DNA of 64,000 nt from Isoperla grammatica. Its lineage: Eukaryota; Arthropoda; Insecta; Plecoptera; Perlodidae. Where the stretch lies: NCBI GenBank assembly GCA_945910005.1, contig OX246746.1, positions 19,294,932-19,358,931 of the forward strand. The letters run 5' to 3'. The notes under the pieces were generated by a model. It had not been told where the DNA came from. It saw nothing but the letters and a program-made list of their open reading frames with translations, and made no database searches. Shown piece by piece: positions 22,783 through 35,799 of the stretch. Within the stretch, counting starts at the first letter, position 1. The number at the start of each line of letters is the position of its first letter. A program made the translations under genes and the position numbers.

Positions 22783-23036
22783 ATTAATAATAATTATTAT
22801 TAATTGCCTATTCTTGTCATCATATTTTTTTTTTAAAGTTTTGACAAGAAACGGCGTCGACGCTAGCAAACATTGTGCTAAAACACTTAAAAAATCCTAA
22901 GAAATCTTGTGCCGCGAAGAGCCTTCTAAACACTAAATACTACGCTAATGTTTTAATTAAACTAAACCAAAACTAAACTAAAACTAAACTAAACTAACAC
23001 TAACACGTCACAGGTTTAAAAGTCTGCCACATGTAC
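22783..23036 (-). mobile_element. LINE-like 3'-end repeat, minus copy
   Basis: The reverse complement of this stretch aligns along its length with 59745-60020. Shared blocks are ACATGTGGCARACTTTTAA, GTGACGTGTTAG, GTGTTTAGAAGGCTC, GCGGCACAAGATTTCTTAG and GATGACAAGAATA. At the tail side it ends in (AAT)-type repeats, as expected for a non-LTR retroelement or a SINE mobilised by one. No coding sequence. Confidence 0.75.
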
Positions 23037-23039
23037 TTA

Positions 23040-25590
23040 AGTTGTGGTAGACTAGACTCTTAGTAATTGCATGTTGTGTGTGCGTATATGATCCACAGTA
23101 GCGTGAACACTGCACCTCAAGGTTGACACTCGCACAGTTCAGTGCAGATGTCAGTACTGCCCCCCAACATTATTTCTCATGATCGGACATATTTTTAAAA
23201 TACTCTTTTCATTGATTGGCTAATTATTTCTTCATTAGCTCAACCTTGTATTCTAGGTCACTTCACTCTGTTGGGCACAACCACCAATTAACACGTCGTC
23301 TCCTTTTGTCACTTATCCACAACTACGTGCAAGAGTATTCTATTTTTTACAAACAACGTTCAGAATTTGGTTTGCGCCAGAAGATCACAAATCTTTTCCT
23401 AGCTGTCAAACGTTTTAATATTTAATCAATGTTTTATTAATATGTCAAAGGATATTTTGCCGTCCGATATTGTGTTTAATGTTTACGCTTGACCTCAATC
23501 TAAGTTCAACTAAGTGTGATTGGTTTCTGATATAGGCTCCAACGTCAAGTCTTCATGTGTGGTAACGGTCACTAATTCTATGACGGGACCTCCCACTTCT
23601 CACTTCTATCGCCGCGCTCCTTGGAGCTCCTTGGAACAAATGATGCTTGGTTGTGTTGTGAGCAAACCAACTACAGCAGAGTAGTGCCATGACAAGCAAG
23701 GCAGTTATTGTTTACATTCTCTTAGTTTATAAATAAAATAATTAGTACATTTTTGTGTTTAAATTAATTTTTAACATGTGTATTTTGATCCGATTTCAAA
23801 ATACGTTGATAGCACGTCAATCTGCTGGAGTACAACAGTTGATGTTGGGACAGGATGGGAGACATTCAATGGTATTATTTTGTAGTGCCCGGTAAACTTC
23901 AATGCAGTAAAATGTCTTGGAAAATCTCCGTGTTCGAAAAAATCAAACTTGGTTACATATTATAAATAACTCGAGCTAAATTATGTAGGCCTCTAATAAA
24001 TGTATGATGAATTACCTAGAAGTTATTGTAGTAATAATAATCTTTTCTTCGGTCTCTGCAAACAAAGCTGTTGCCACATGACACAGAATAACATACAATA
24101 TATCAAAACGAAAATCAAAACAAATTACACGTAATAAAATTTATATATAAACTAAACAAAATTACGAATACAAATAGTGCCTAAATATAAAAATAGGCCA
24201 CCGTAATACGCATAGAATAATTTCGTCGGTGAGACTGGATGGTAACTGGAACGATTTCCGAAATTTCTCGAATCAATCGGTATTTTCTAAGGAAACTTAG
24301 CCAACGGTTTAAATAAAACGAACTGGGGCGATCATGATTTTCACATTTCGTACCGGTTAAGATCTGTCCACGTGCCTCACTTTTATGTTATTTTCAATTG
24401 TTTCACTAATAATTTTGAAAATTTTGCAGTTAAATAGTATTAATCAAAAAGCATACTATCCTGTTCAAATATCAGTACCCAAACTCGTAAAAACTGTAAA
24501 TGCATGTATATTGTATATGACAACGATTTGTAAACAATAAGAATCACAACACGGATAATTAAAAGAAAAAATGCCTTTAAAGATTTTAAAATAATATTTA
24601 TATACAAATCAATTTGGTATCCATACAATTCGTAAACATTGAAGACCAGACTCAACAACTCAAGGGCAAAAGAACCAAAGATAGCGAACCTGCCGTGTGG
24701 GACAAGTGATCATGTGCAAGTGCAACGCAGGGCCAAGCTCAGAGGAAAGATAATATATTTCTCTCCAGTGTAAAAGATAAACTCAGTACGTAGTCGTACT
24801 ACCAATAACTTGCAACGAGTCACACTCGATACCGTAAGTGTCTGCTCGTAAATCGAAGTCGCAATGAAGGTTATCATAAAACCACACTTTATACTGTCCA
24901 GTCACACAAAATAACAGATGTGTTATGTAAATCAGCAACTATAACTATATTTGCAGACCTATTTCATAAGCTAGGAAAATAATGCAGCTATTGAAGTGTT
25001 CGCTTGCAGTCACCTGCTTCATAGTTAAAAGCAGCACTTTCCATACTACTAACAAACCTTCCATCATAATCATAAATATATAAATAATAATTATATAGCA
25101 TTTGTTCAATAACAGCATCATGACAGTCTAGTGCTGCACGTCCAAAGCAACTTTGCAAGATGCAAACTTCTATAATACGTCTTCCACTTGTAGGAGTTAC
25201 TGCATATTTTGTATTCAGGAAAGACTGTGGATATGGAGACACCATTTAACCTAAGGTGACAAATCCCGTCTTCCAAAAGACAATCCGCCAAGAGTAGCAC
25301 AACAAATAGCCATACCTATTCTGGCAATAAAAAATATTATATTACTGAGTGAGGGATTGGCCTTTCATTACAGCTCGCGTGTGTATTTCAAATCTGAAAT
25401 CCAGATACTTTATTGGCGTAATTATTAACTAAGAACATATTTTATCACCTTTGAATATCTTTCCTGCGAACTACGTGAAATGCCACAATTTAACCTCACT
25501 GCCCACATTTCCTCCGTACACACTGGGCCAGAGACATGCATGCATGGATTCTAGGATTCTACAGGTTTATAAAACTCATAACTCGTTACA
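23040..25590. other. Unassigned AT-rich DNA
   Basis: No gene or repeat family could be supported. The short frames here have no motifs. Confidence 0.4.
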
Positions 25591-25591
25591 G

Positions 25592-26130
25592 ACAGATACT
25601 GATGGGGCATGTTTATAATCTGCAACTAAAGGTGATTGCAGATAGATACTGATGTTTATGGCCTGCAAACAAAGGGGATTGCAGATAGATAATAGATACT
25701 GATGTTTATTGCCTGCAATTACAAAGGTGATTGGAGATAGATACTGAAGTGTATTGCCTGTAAACAAAGGATTGCATTAGATACTGATGTTTACTGCCTG
25801 CACACAAAGGAGATTGCAGATAGATACTGATGTTTACTGCCAGAAACAAAGGGGATTGCAGATAGATACTGATGTTTATAGCCTGCAAACAAAGGGGATT
25901 GCAGATAGATACTGATGTTTATTGTCTACAAACAAAGGGGATTGCAGATACTGATGTTTATTGTCTGCAAACAAAGAGAGATTGCACATAGATACTGATG
26001 TTTATTGTCTGCATACAAAGGGGGATTGCAGATAGATACTGATGTTCACTGCCTGCAAACAAAGGGGGATTGCAAATAGATACTGATGTTTATTGTCTGC
26101 AAACAAAGGGGATTAAAAATAGATACTGCA
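25592..26130. repeat. 43-44-bp minisatellite (about 12 units)
   Basis: Units carry GATTGCAGATAGATACTGAT, then GTTTATTGCCTGCAAACAAAGGG with scattered substitutions and small deletions (for example, units at 25780 and 25945 are shorter). The array ends about 460 bp before the large satellite. Confidence 0.9.
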
Positions 26131-26589
26131 TGATGAAGCATATTTATAGACTGAATGCGAATATTGAATATGTTTCATCATTTGGTTCACTCATAAAAGC
26201 AAAGCAAAGTCGAGCCCTAAATCTTTAGTAGTCATAAAGTGGTCGAAGATGAAATGAAACAGGCAGAATCATAAACCCATTTGTAGACAGTACATCAGTG
26301 TAGCTTTGTGGTCATTTATGGACGCGGCTCTCTGCAAACACCCCCCGGCCATTTTACTAACATAGTCTAATCTGATCAAAACCAGTTGAAGGCCTAAATG
26401 CTTTAAATCAATTTTACTTGTAAATCAGTTGCACAACATTCATTAGAACATCATCAAGTTTTCTTGTTTCTATTATTGTTTGACGTTAATATCTTGAGTG
26501 AGCCGGAAGCGACTGTCAGACGTCCACTCGCAGATCAGGAGCATGTTACAGATATTCAAGTACGAAGAATAACTCTTATAAATACGTTT

Positions 26590-29500
26590 CACTGTGACTG
26601 TGACAGTACAAGTGTGTGCGCATATGGCTTGTGGTACTGGTAGCGCGGTGGAGATGATACTGTGACTGTGACAGTGCAAGTGTGCGCGCATGGCTTGTGG
26701 TACTGGTGGAGATGATACTGTGACTGTGACAGTGCAAGTGTGCGCGCATGGCTTGTGGTACGTGGTGGAGATGATACTGTGACTGTGACAGTGCAAGTGT
26801 GCGCACATGGCTTGTGGTACTGGTGGAGATGATACTGTGACTGTGACAGTGCAGTGTGCGCGCATGGCTTGTGGTACTGGTAGCGCGGTGGAGATGATAC
26901 TGTGACCGTGACAGTGCAAGTGTGCGCGCATGGCTTGTGGTACTGGTGGAGATGATACTGTGACTGTGACAGTGCAAGTGTGCGCGCATGGCTTGTGGTA
27001 CTGGTAGCGCGGTGGAGATGATGCTGTGACTGTGACAGTACAGTGTGCGCGCATGGCTTGTGGTACTGGTGGAGATGATACTGTGACTGTGACAGTGCAG
27101 TGTGTGCGCATGGCTTGTGGTACTGGTAGCGCGGTGGAGATGATACTGTGACTGTGACAGTGCAGTGTGTGCGCATGGCTTGTGGTACTGGTAGCGCGGT
27201 GGAGATGATACTGTGACTGTGACAGTGCAGTGTGCGCGCATGGCTTGTGGTACTGGTAGCGTGGTGGAGATGATACTGTGACTGTGACAGTGCAGTGTGC
27301 GCGCATGGCTTGTGGTACTGGTAGCGCGGTGGAGATGATACTGTGACTGTGACAGTGCAGTGTGCGCGCATGGCTTGTGGTACTGGTGGAGATGATACTG
27401 TGACTGTGACAGTACAAGTGTGCGCGCATGGCTTGTGGTACTGGTAGCGTGGTGGAGATGATACTGTGACTGTGACAGTGCAGTGTGCGCGCATGGCTTG
27501 TGGTACTGGTAGCGTGGTGGAGATGATACTGTGACTGTGACAGTGCAGTGTGTGCGCATGGCTTGTGGTACTGGTGGAGATGATACTGTGACTGTGACAG
27601 TGCAAGTGTGCGCGCATGGCTTGTGGTACGTGGTGGAGATGATACTGTGACTGTGACAGTGCAAGTGTGCGCGCATGGCTTGTGGTACGTGGTGGAGATG
27701 ATACTGTGACTGTGACAGTGCAAGTGTGCGCGCATGGCTTGTGGTACTGGTAGCGCGGTGGAGATGATACTGTGACTGTGACAGTGCAGTGTGCGCGCAT
27801 GGCTTGTGGTACTGGTAGCGTGGTGGAGATGATACTGTGACTGTGACAGTGCAGTGTGCGCGCATGGCTTGTGGTACTGGTGGAGATGATACTGTGACTG
27901 TGACAGTGCAGTGTGCGCGCATGGCTTGTGGTACTGGTAGCGTGGTGGAGATGATACTGTGACTGTGACAGTGCAGTGTGCGCGCATGGCTTGTGGTACT
28001 GGTAGCGTGGTGGAGATGATACTGTGACTGTGACAGTACAAGTGTGCGCGCATGGCTTGTGGTACTGGTAGCGCGGTGGAGATGATACTGTGACTGTGAC
28101 AGTGCAAGTGTGCGCGCATGGCTTGTGGTACTGGTGGAGATGATACTGTGACTGTGACAGTGCAGTGTGCGCGCATGGCTTGTGGTACTGGTAGCGTGGT
28201 GGAGATGATACTGTGACTGTGACAGTGCAGTGTGCGCATGGCTTGTGGTACTGGTAGCGTGGTGGAGATGATACTGTGACTGTGACAGTGCAAGTGTGCG
28301 CGCATGGCTTGTGGTACTGGTAGCGCGGTGGAGATGATACTGTGACTGTGACAGTGCAGTGTGCGCGCATGGCTTGTGGTACTGGTAGCGCGGTGGAGAT
28401 GATACTGTGACTGTGACAGTGCAGTGTGCGCGCATGGCTTGTGGTACGTGGTGGAGATGATACTGTGACTGTGACAGTGCAGTGTGCGCGCATGGCTTGT
28501 GGTAGCGTGGTGGAGATGATACTGTGACTGTGACAGTGCAAGTGTGCGCGCATGGCTTGTGGTACTGGTGGAGATGATACTGTGACTGTGACAGTGCAAG
28601 TGTGCGCGCATGGCTTGTGGTACTGGTAGCGTGGTGGAGATGATACTGTGACTGTGACAGTGCAAGTGTGCGCGCATGGCTTGTGGTACTGGTGGAGATG
28701 ATACTGTGACTGTGACAGTGCAAGTGTGCGCGCATGGCTTGTGGTACTGGTGGAGATGATACTGTGACTGTGACAGTGCAAGTGTGCGCGCATGGCTTGT
28801 GGTACTGGTAGCGTGGTGGAGATGATACTGTGACTGTGACAGTGCAGTGTGCGCGCATGGCTTGTGGTACTGGTAGCGCGGTGGAGATGATACTGTGACT
28901 GTGACAGTGCAGTGTGCGCGCATGGCTTGTGGTACTGGTAGCGTGGTGGAGATGATACTGTGACTGTGACAGTGCAAGTGTGCGCATGGCTTGTGGTAGC
29001 GTGGTGGAGATGATACTGTGACTGTGACAGTGCAAGTGTGCGCGCATGGCTTGTGGTAGCGTGGTGGAGATGATACTGTGACTGTGACAGTGCAAGTGTG
29101 CGCGCATGGCTTGTGGTACTGGTAGCGTGGTGGAGATGATACTGTGACTGTGACAGTGCAAGTGTGCGCGCATGGCTTGTGGTACTGGTAGCGTGGTGGA
29201 GATGATACTGTGACTGTGACAGTGCAGTGTGCGCGCATGGCTTGTGGTACTGGTGGAGATGATACTGTGACTGTGACAGTGCAAGTGTGCGCGCATGGCT
29301 TGTGGTACTGGTAGCGCGGTGGAGATGATACTGTGACTGTGACAGTGCAGTGTGCGCGCATGGCTTGTGGTACTGGTAGCGCGGTGGAGATGATACTGTG
29401 ACTGTGACAGTGCAAGTGTGCGCGCATGGCTTGTGGTACTGGTAGCGTGGTGGAGATGATACTGTGACTGTGACAGTGCAAGTGTGCGCGCATGGCTTGT

Positions 29501-32500
29501 GGTACTGGTAGCGTGGTGGAGATGATACTGTGACTGTGACAGTGCAAGTGTGCGCGCATGGCTTGTGGTAGCGTGGTGGAGATGATACTGTGACTGTGAC
29601 AGTGCAGTGTGCGCACATGGCTTGTGGTACTGGTGGAGATGATACTGTGACTGTGACAGTGCAAGTGTGCGCGCATGGCTTGTGGTACTGGTGGAGATGA
29701 TACTGTGACTGTGACAGTGCAAGTGTGCGCACATGGCTTGTGGTACTGGTGGAGATGATACTGTGACTGTGACTGTGACAGTGCAAGTGTGCGCGCATGG
29801 CTTGTGGTACTGGTAGCGTGGTGGAGATGATACTGTGACTGTGACAGTGCAAGTGTGCGCGCATGGCTTGTGGTAGCGTGGTGGAGATGATACTGTGACT
29901 GTGACAGTGCAAGTGTGCGCACATGGCTTGTGGTACTGGTAGCGCGGTGGAGATGATACTGTGACTGTGACAGTGCAAGTGTGCGCGCATGGCTTGTAGT
30001 ACTGGTAGCGCGGTGGAGATGATACTGTGACTGTGACAGTGCAGTGTGCGCGCATGGCTTGTGGTACTGGTGGAGATGATACTGTGACTGTGACAGTGCA
30101 AGTGTGCGCGCATGGCTTGTGGTACTGGTGGAGATGATACTGTGACTGTGACAGTGCAAGTGTGCGCGCATGGCTTGTGGTACGCGGTGGAGATGATACT
30201 GTGACTGTGACAGTGCAATGTGCGCGCATGGCTTGTGGTACTGGTAGCGTGGTGGAGATGATACTGTGACTGTGACAGTGCAAGTGTGCGCGCATGGCTT
30301 GTGGTACTGGTGGAGATGATACTGTGACTGTGACAGTGCAGTGTGCGCGCATGGCTTGTGGTACTGGTGGAGTTGATACTGTGACTGTGACAGTGCAAGT
30401 GTGCGCGCATGGCTTGTGGTACTGGTGGAGATGATACTGTGACTGTGACAGTGCAGTGTGCGCGCATGGCTTGTGGTACTGGTGGAGATGATACTGTGAC
30501 TGTAACAGTGCAATGTGCGCGCATGGCTTGTGGTACTGGTAGCGTGGTGGAGATGATACTGTGACTGTGACAGTGCAGTGTGCGCGCATGGCTTGTGGTA
30601 CTGGTGGAGATGATACTGTGACTGTGACAGTGCAAGTGTGCGCGCATGGCTTGTGGTACTGGTGGAGATGATACTGTGACTGTGACAGTGCAGTGTGCGC
30701 GCATGGCTTGTGGTACTGGTGGAGATGATACTGTGACTGTGACAGTGCAAGTGTGCGCGCATGGCTTGTGGTACTGGTGGAGATGATACTGTGACTGTGA
30801 CAGTGCAAGTGTGCGCGCATGGCTTGTGGTACGCGGTGGAGATGATACTGTGACTGTGACAGTGCAAGTGTGCGCATGGCTTGTGGTACGCGGTGGAGAT
30901 GATACTGTGACTGTGACAGTACAAGTGTGTGCGCATGGCTTGTAGTACTGGTAGCGCGGTGGAGATGATACTGTGACTGTGACAGTGCAAGTGTGCGCAC
31001 ATGGCTTGTGGTACTGGTAGCGCGGTGGAGATGATACTGTGACTGTGACAGTGCAAGTGTGCGCGCATGGCTTGTGGTACTGGTAGCGTGGTGGAGATGA
31101 TACTGTGACTGTGACAGTGCAAGTGTGCGCGCATGGCTTGTGGTACGCGGTGGAGATGATACTGTGACTGTGACAGTGCAAGTGTGCGCGCATGGCTTGT
31201 GGTACGCGGTGGAGATGATACTGTGACTGTGACAGTGCAATGTGCGCGCATGGCTTGTGGTACTGGTAGCGTGGTGGAGATGATACTGTGACTGTGACAG
31301 TGCAAGTGTGCGCGCATGGCTTGTGGTACTGGTGGAGATGATACTGTGACTGTGACAGTGCAGTGTGCGCGCATGGCTTGTGGTACTGGTGGAGTTGATA
31401 CTGTGACTGTGACAGTGCAAGTGTGCGCGCATGGCTTGTGGTACTGGTGGAGATGATACTGTGACTGTGACAGTGCAGTGTGCGCGCATGGCTTGTGGTA
31501 CTGGTAGCGTGGTGGAGATGATACTGTGACTGTGACAGTGCAATGTGCGCGCATGGCTTGTGGTACTGGTAGCGTGGTGGAGATGATACTGTGACTGTGA
31601 CAGTGCAAGTGTGCGCGCATGGCTTGTGGTACTGGTGGAGATGATACTGTGACTGTGACAGTGCAGTGTGCGCGCATGGCTTGTGGTACTGGTGGAGATG
31701 ATACTGTGACTGTGACAGTGCAAGTGTGCGCGCATGGCTTGTGGTACTGGTGGAGATGATACTGTGACTGTGACAGTGCAGTGTGCGCGCATGGCTTGTG
31801 GTACTGGTGGAGATGATACTGTGACTGTGACAGTGCAAGTGTGCGCGCATGGCTTGTGGTACTGGTGGAGATGATACTGTGACTGTGACAGTGCAGTGTG
31901 CGCGCATGGCTTGTGGTACTGGTGGAGATGATACTGTGACTGTGACAGTGCAGTGTGCGCGCATGGCTTGTGGTACTGGTGGAGATGATACTGTGACTGT
32001 GACAGTGCAAGTGTGCGCGCATGGCTTGTGGTACTGGTGGAGATGATACTGTGACTGTGACAGTGCAGTGTGCGCGCATGGCTTGTGGTACTGGTGGAGA
32101 TGATACTGTGACTGTGACAGTGCAAGTGTGCGCGCATGGCTTGTGGTACTGGTGGAGATGATACTGTGACTGTGACAGTGCAGTGTGCGCGCATGGCTTG
32201 TGGTACTGGTGGAGATGATACTGTGACTGTGACAGTGCAAATGTGCGCGCATGGCTTGTGGTACGTGGTGGAGATGATACTGTGACTGTGACAGTGCAAG
32301 TGTGCGCGCATGGCTTGTGGTACGCGGTGGAGATGATACTGTGACTGTGACAGTGCAAGTGTGCGCGCATGGCTTGTGGTACTGGTAGCGTGGTGGAGAT
32401 GATACTGTGACTGTGACAGTGCAAGTGTGCGCGCATGGCTTGTGGTACTGGTGGAGATGATACTGTGACTGTGACAGTGCAAGTGTGCGCGCATGGCTTG

Positions 32501-33916
32501 TGGTACTGGTGGAGATGATACTGTGACTGTGACAGTGCAAGTGTGCGCGCATGGCTTGTGGTACTGGTGGAGTTGATACTGTGACTGTGACAGTGCAAGT
32601 GTGCGCGCATGGCTTGTGGTACTGGTGGAGATGATACTGTGACTGTGACAGTGCAAGTGTGCGCGCATGGCTTGTGGTACTGGTGGAGATGATACTGTGA
32701 CTGTGACAGTGCAAGTGTGCGCGCATGGCTTGTGGTACTGGTGGAGATGATACTGTGACTGTGACAGTGCAGTGTGTGCGCATGGCTTGTGGTACTGGTG
32801 GAGATGATACTGTGACTGTGACAGTGCAAGTGTGCGCGCATGGCTTGTGGTACTGGTGGAGATGATACTGTGACTGTGACAGTGCAAGTGTGCGCGCATG
32901 GCTTGTGGTACTGGTGGAGATGATACTGTGACTGTGACAGTGCAATGTGCGCGCATGGCTTGTGGTACGCGGTGGAGATGATACTGTGACTGTGACAGTG
33001 CAAGTGTGCGCATGGCTTGTGGTACGCGGTGGAGATGATACTGTGACTGTGACAGTGCAAGTGTGCGCGCATGGCTTGTGGTACTGGTAGCGTGGTGGAG
33101 ATGATACTGTGACTGTGACAGTGCAGTGTGCGCGCATGGCTTGTGGTACTGGTAGCGCGGTGGAGATGATACTGTGACTGTGACAGTGCAAGTGTGCGCG
33201 CATGGCTTGTGGTACTGGTAGCGCGGTGGAGATGATACTGTGACTGTGACAGTGCAAGTGTGCGCGCATGGCTTGTGGTACTGGTAGCGCGGTGGAGATG
33301 ATACTGTGACTGTGACAGTGCAAGTGTGCGCGCATGGCTTGTGGTACTGGTAGCGCGGTGGAGATGATACTGTGACTGTGACAGTGCAGTGTGCGCGCAT
33401 GGCTTGTGGTACTGGTAGCGCGGTGGAGATGATACTGTGACTGTGACAGTGCAAGTGTGCGCGCATGGCTTGTGGTACTGGTAGCGCGGTGGAGATGATA
33501 CTGTGACTGTGACAGTGCAGTGTGCGCGCATGGCTTGTGGTACTGGTGGAGATGATACTGTGACTGTGACAGTGCAAGTATGCGCGCATGGCTTGTGGTA
33601 CTGGTGGAGATGATACTGTGACTGTGACAGTGCAAGTGTGCGCGCATGGCTTGTGGTACTGGTAGCGTGGTGGAGATGATACTGTGACTGTGACAGTGCA
33701 AGTGTGCGCGCATGGCTTGTGGTACTGGTGGAGATGATACTGTGACTGTGACAGTGCAAGTGTGCGCGCATTGCTTGTGGTACTGGTGGAGATGATACTG
33801 TGACTGTGACAGTGCAAGTGTGCGAGCATGGCTTGTGGTACTGGTGGAGATGATACTGTGACTGTGACAGTGCAAGTGTGCGCGCATGGCTTGAGGTATC
33901 GCGGTGGAGATGATAC
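26590..33916. repeat. 7.3-kb mosaic satellite, about 120 units of 57-66 bp
   Basis: Each unit has a constant part (GATGATACTGTGACTGTGAC, AGTGCA, GTGTGCGCGCATGGCTTGTG) and two variable sites. Site 1 reads CAAGTG, CAGTG or CAATG. Site 2, between GTGGTA and GGAGATG, reads CTGGT, CTGGTAGCGCGGT, CTGGTAGCGTGGT, CGCGGT, CGTGGT or GCGTGGT. All three minus-strand frames stay open for about 2,430-2,475 codons because the unit has no minus-strand stop in any frame. Unit lengths are not held to multiples of three, so the frame shifts between neighbours and coding selection is not indicated. A local two-unit order (58 + 57) dominates 31610-32240. Confidence 0.97.
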
Positions 33917-34300
33917 CATACTGACGACCGCGGTTTGCTTTAACTGTCAATATTGAGTTATTCGCGATCCGAAGACAATAACTTTGCCATAACGGGTGAC
34001 CCGTGAGGAAAAACACGCTACCGCAAATCTAGACATGTGATCTAACTACCGAGTACGAGACCTAGATGATTAATGCAGGCGTAGTTTTACTATGCTTCCC
34101 ACACAATTGATGCAGACATTCCCCAGAAACAGTCGAAGATTTTAATCAAGAAGAATATGTTAATGGCGAATTTGGTACCGCCGTATGGAGACATGCCGTA
34201 CTACAAGCCCATCAATCATACATGTGTGCTTTTAGCTTCAACACGTCCCGTCTAAATGTATTATTAATTCATTAATAATAGGCGAACACACACCGAGTTA
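33917..34300. other. Unassigned flank of the satellite
   Basis: Unique-looking sequence; no gene or repeat recognised. Confidence 0.4.
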
Positions 34301-34309
34301 ACGGTGGCT

Positions 34310-34380
34310 AATAAACAACGCACTGGCCTATAAGCGTTTATTTCGGTAGCTCTGCGCCTTCATCAGACGTGATTTACTAA
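34310..34380 (-). repeat. Fragment resembling one arm of the 62-kb palindrome class
   Basis: The minus strand reads CTGATGAAGGCGCAGAGCTA then CCGAAATAAACGC, the same layout as CTGAGGA...CCGAAATATAGCGC at 62164-62197. Only one arm is present here. Confidence 0.4.
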
Positions 34381-34399
34381 TTGCATACGCTAATATGAC

Positions 34400-35740
34400 A
34401 CGAACACTAGCAAACCTGGTTATAATGAGAGAAATTATAGCGCTTGGAACTGAATCCGTTGTTCTTTATTTACTGCCAAGTGGTCGCGTGTGAGGAAGGC
34501 ATTTGGAGGTGTCGAACATTCACGGTTGAGCCAAGAAATGAGCGTCTGACGAAGGCGGTATAGCCGCGCCTGAATACGATTCAAACGTTTTAGGTGAGAT
34601 ATTTCATGGTTACGCTCGCTGCAGTACATTCTATCATATTATACGCATAAGAATCTCAAACCCGAGGAAGGTGGTCTAGGGGCCGAAAATTCGCTTCTAT
34701 AGAGCGTTTTTTTTTTTTAACTGGTAGAGACAATGTGCGTTCCTGTTGGTTATATATTCTATTCCCCGTTAGTGTTGGCCTAGTGCACTCAAGCTCAAGG
34801 CTCCGTAGAACTATAACGCCATACAAGTCGGGCGGATGATTATAGACGGAGATTTGAAGCACGATGTCCCAAAACTTTTCAGCCTTTCACCAAATATTGC
34901 TCTTCATTCTCATTCATGCCCTGGATCGTTGATCGTTATCTTAAAACCATTAGCACCAACATGCAAACGGATACAAACACACTGTTTCCTATTTCGTTAA
35001 TTAAAATAAAAAATAATTACTAGTTTGCTCTTAAGTAATCATACAAGCGGCACCGCCCACACCCTAGAGCTTTTTAAGCTTTCTAAGCTATATTTAGCTT
35101 TAAATCTTATTCGTGGTGATCGAATGGGCGTTTACTGTTGTGGTTGGGGGGGGGGAGAGGGGGTCATTGCAAAAGACTTGTATGCCTATTTTTAGTGATC
35201 TCTTTTACACAAGTGATCACGAACCAAATAGTGTGACTGTAAGTTAACTATTAGAATGATCGACTCCAGTACAAATCACTGTACGGGCCGAGTTGTAATA
35301 TTTGAATGAAACGAAAAGTACTTGACTAGTGAGTCTATGTATTATGCCAGTATAGAATAGACTGCAGCGCTTGCTGCGGTTTTAGAGGCTTACCACGAAT
35401 GTTTTTACTATGCACATAGAAAATTAAAAACTGTTTTTGATATGTACACTATTCACTGTATATTCTGAACGTATATCAGCAGATTATTACAACACATTAT
35501 GTATAATAAGTTTCAGTTTAAAAAATTAGTTACAAAAATAAAAGTTAACGTTTACGAATGAAGATTTTTCATAACGTAGCAGTTGCATAACTCGAATGGA
35601 ACTAAACAATTGACCGGGAGATGTAAAGGGAGTACGTAAGATCAGCGCAATATTTGTTTGGAGAAATGTACGAGGATATTGTCCCAATGTATCTACTCTT
35701 ATCCTGACGAAATAGCCTAAGTCCAACTTATTAGTATGAG
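34400..35740. other. Unassigned DNA, partly of higher GC
   Basis: 34430-34870 is less AT-rich and holds two short minus frames without recognisable motifs; it may be an old retroelement fragment. A G-rich run occurs at 35146-35163. Confidence 0.4.
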
Positions 35741-35763
35741 GTAGAACGATAGGGATCACACAC

Positions 35764-35796
35764 CACGTGAACGTGCACGTGCACGTGCGCCACGTG
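35764..35796. promoter_or_regulatory. Cluster of four perfect CACGTG E-boxes
   Basis: CACGTG occurs at 35764, 35776, 35782 and 35791, within an ACGTGC short tandem repeat. CACGTG is the site of bHLH factors such as CLOCK/CYCLE and Myc/Max. No adjoining transcription start is identifiable, so the cluster may be only a microsatellite. Confidence 0.4.
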
Positions 35797-35799
35797 CAA

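Noticed and set aside
26473..34016. Three minus-strand open frames of 2,432-2,475 codons
   Set aside because: They are translations of the satellite in three phases. Unit lengths are not kept to multiples of three, and no frame is favoured.
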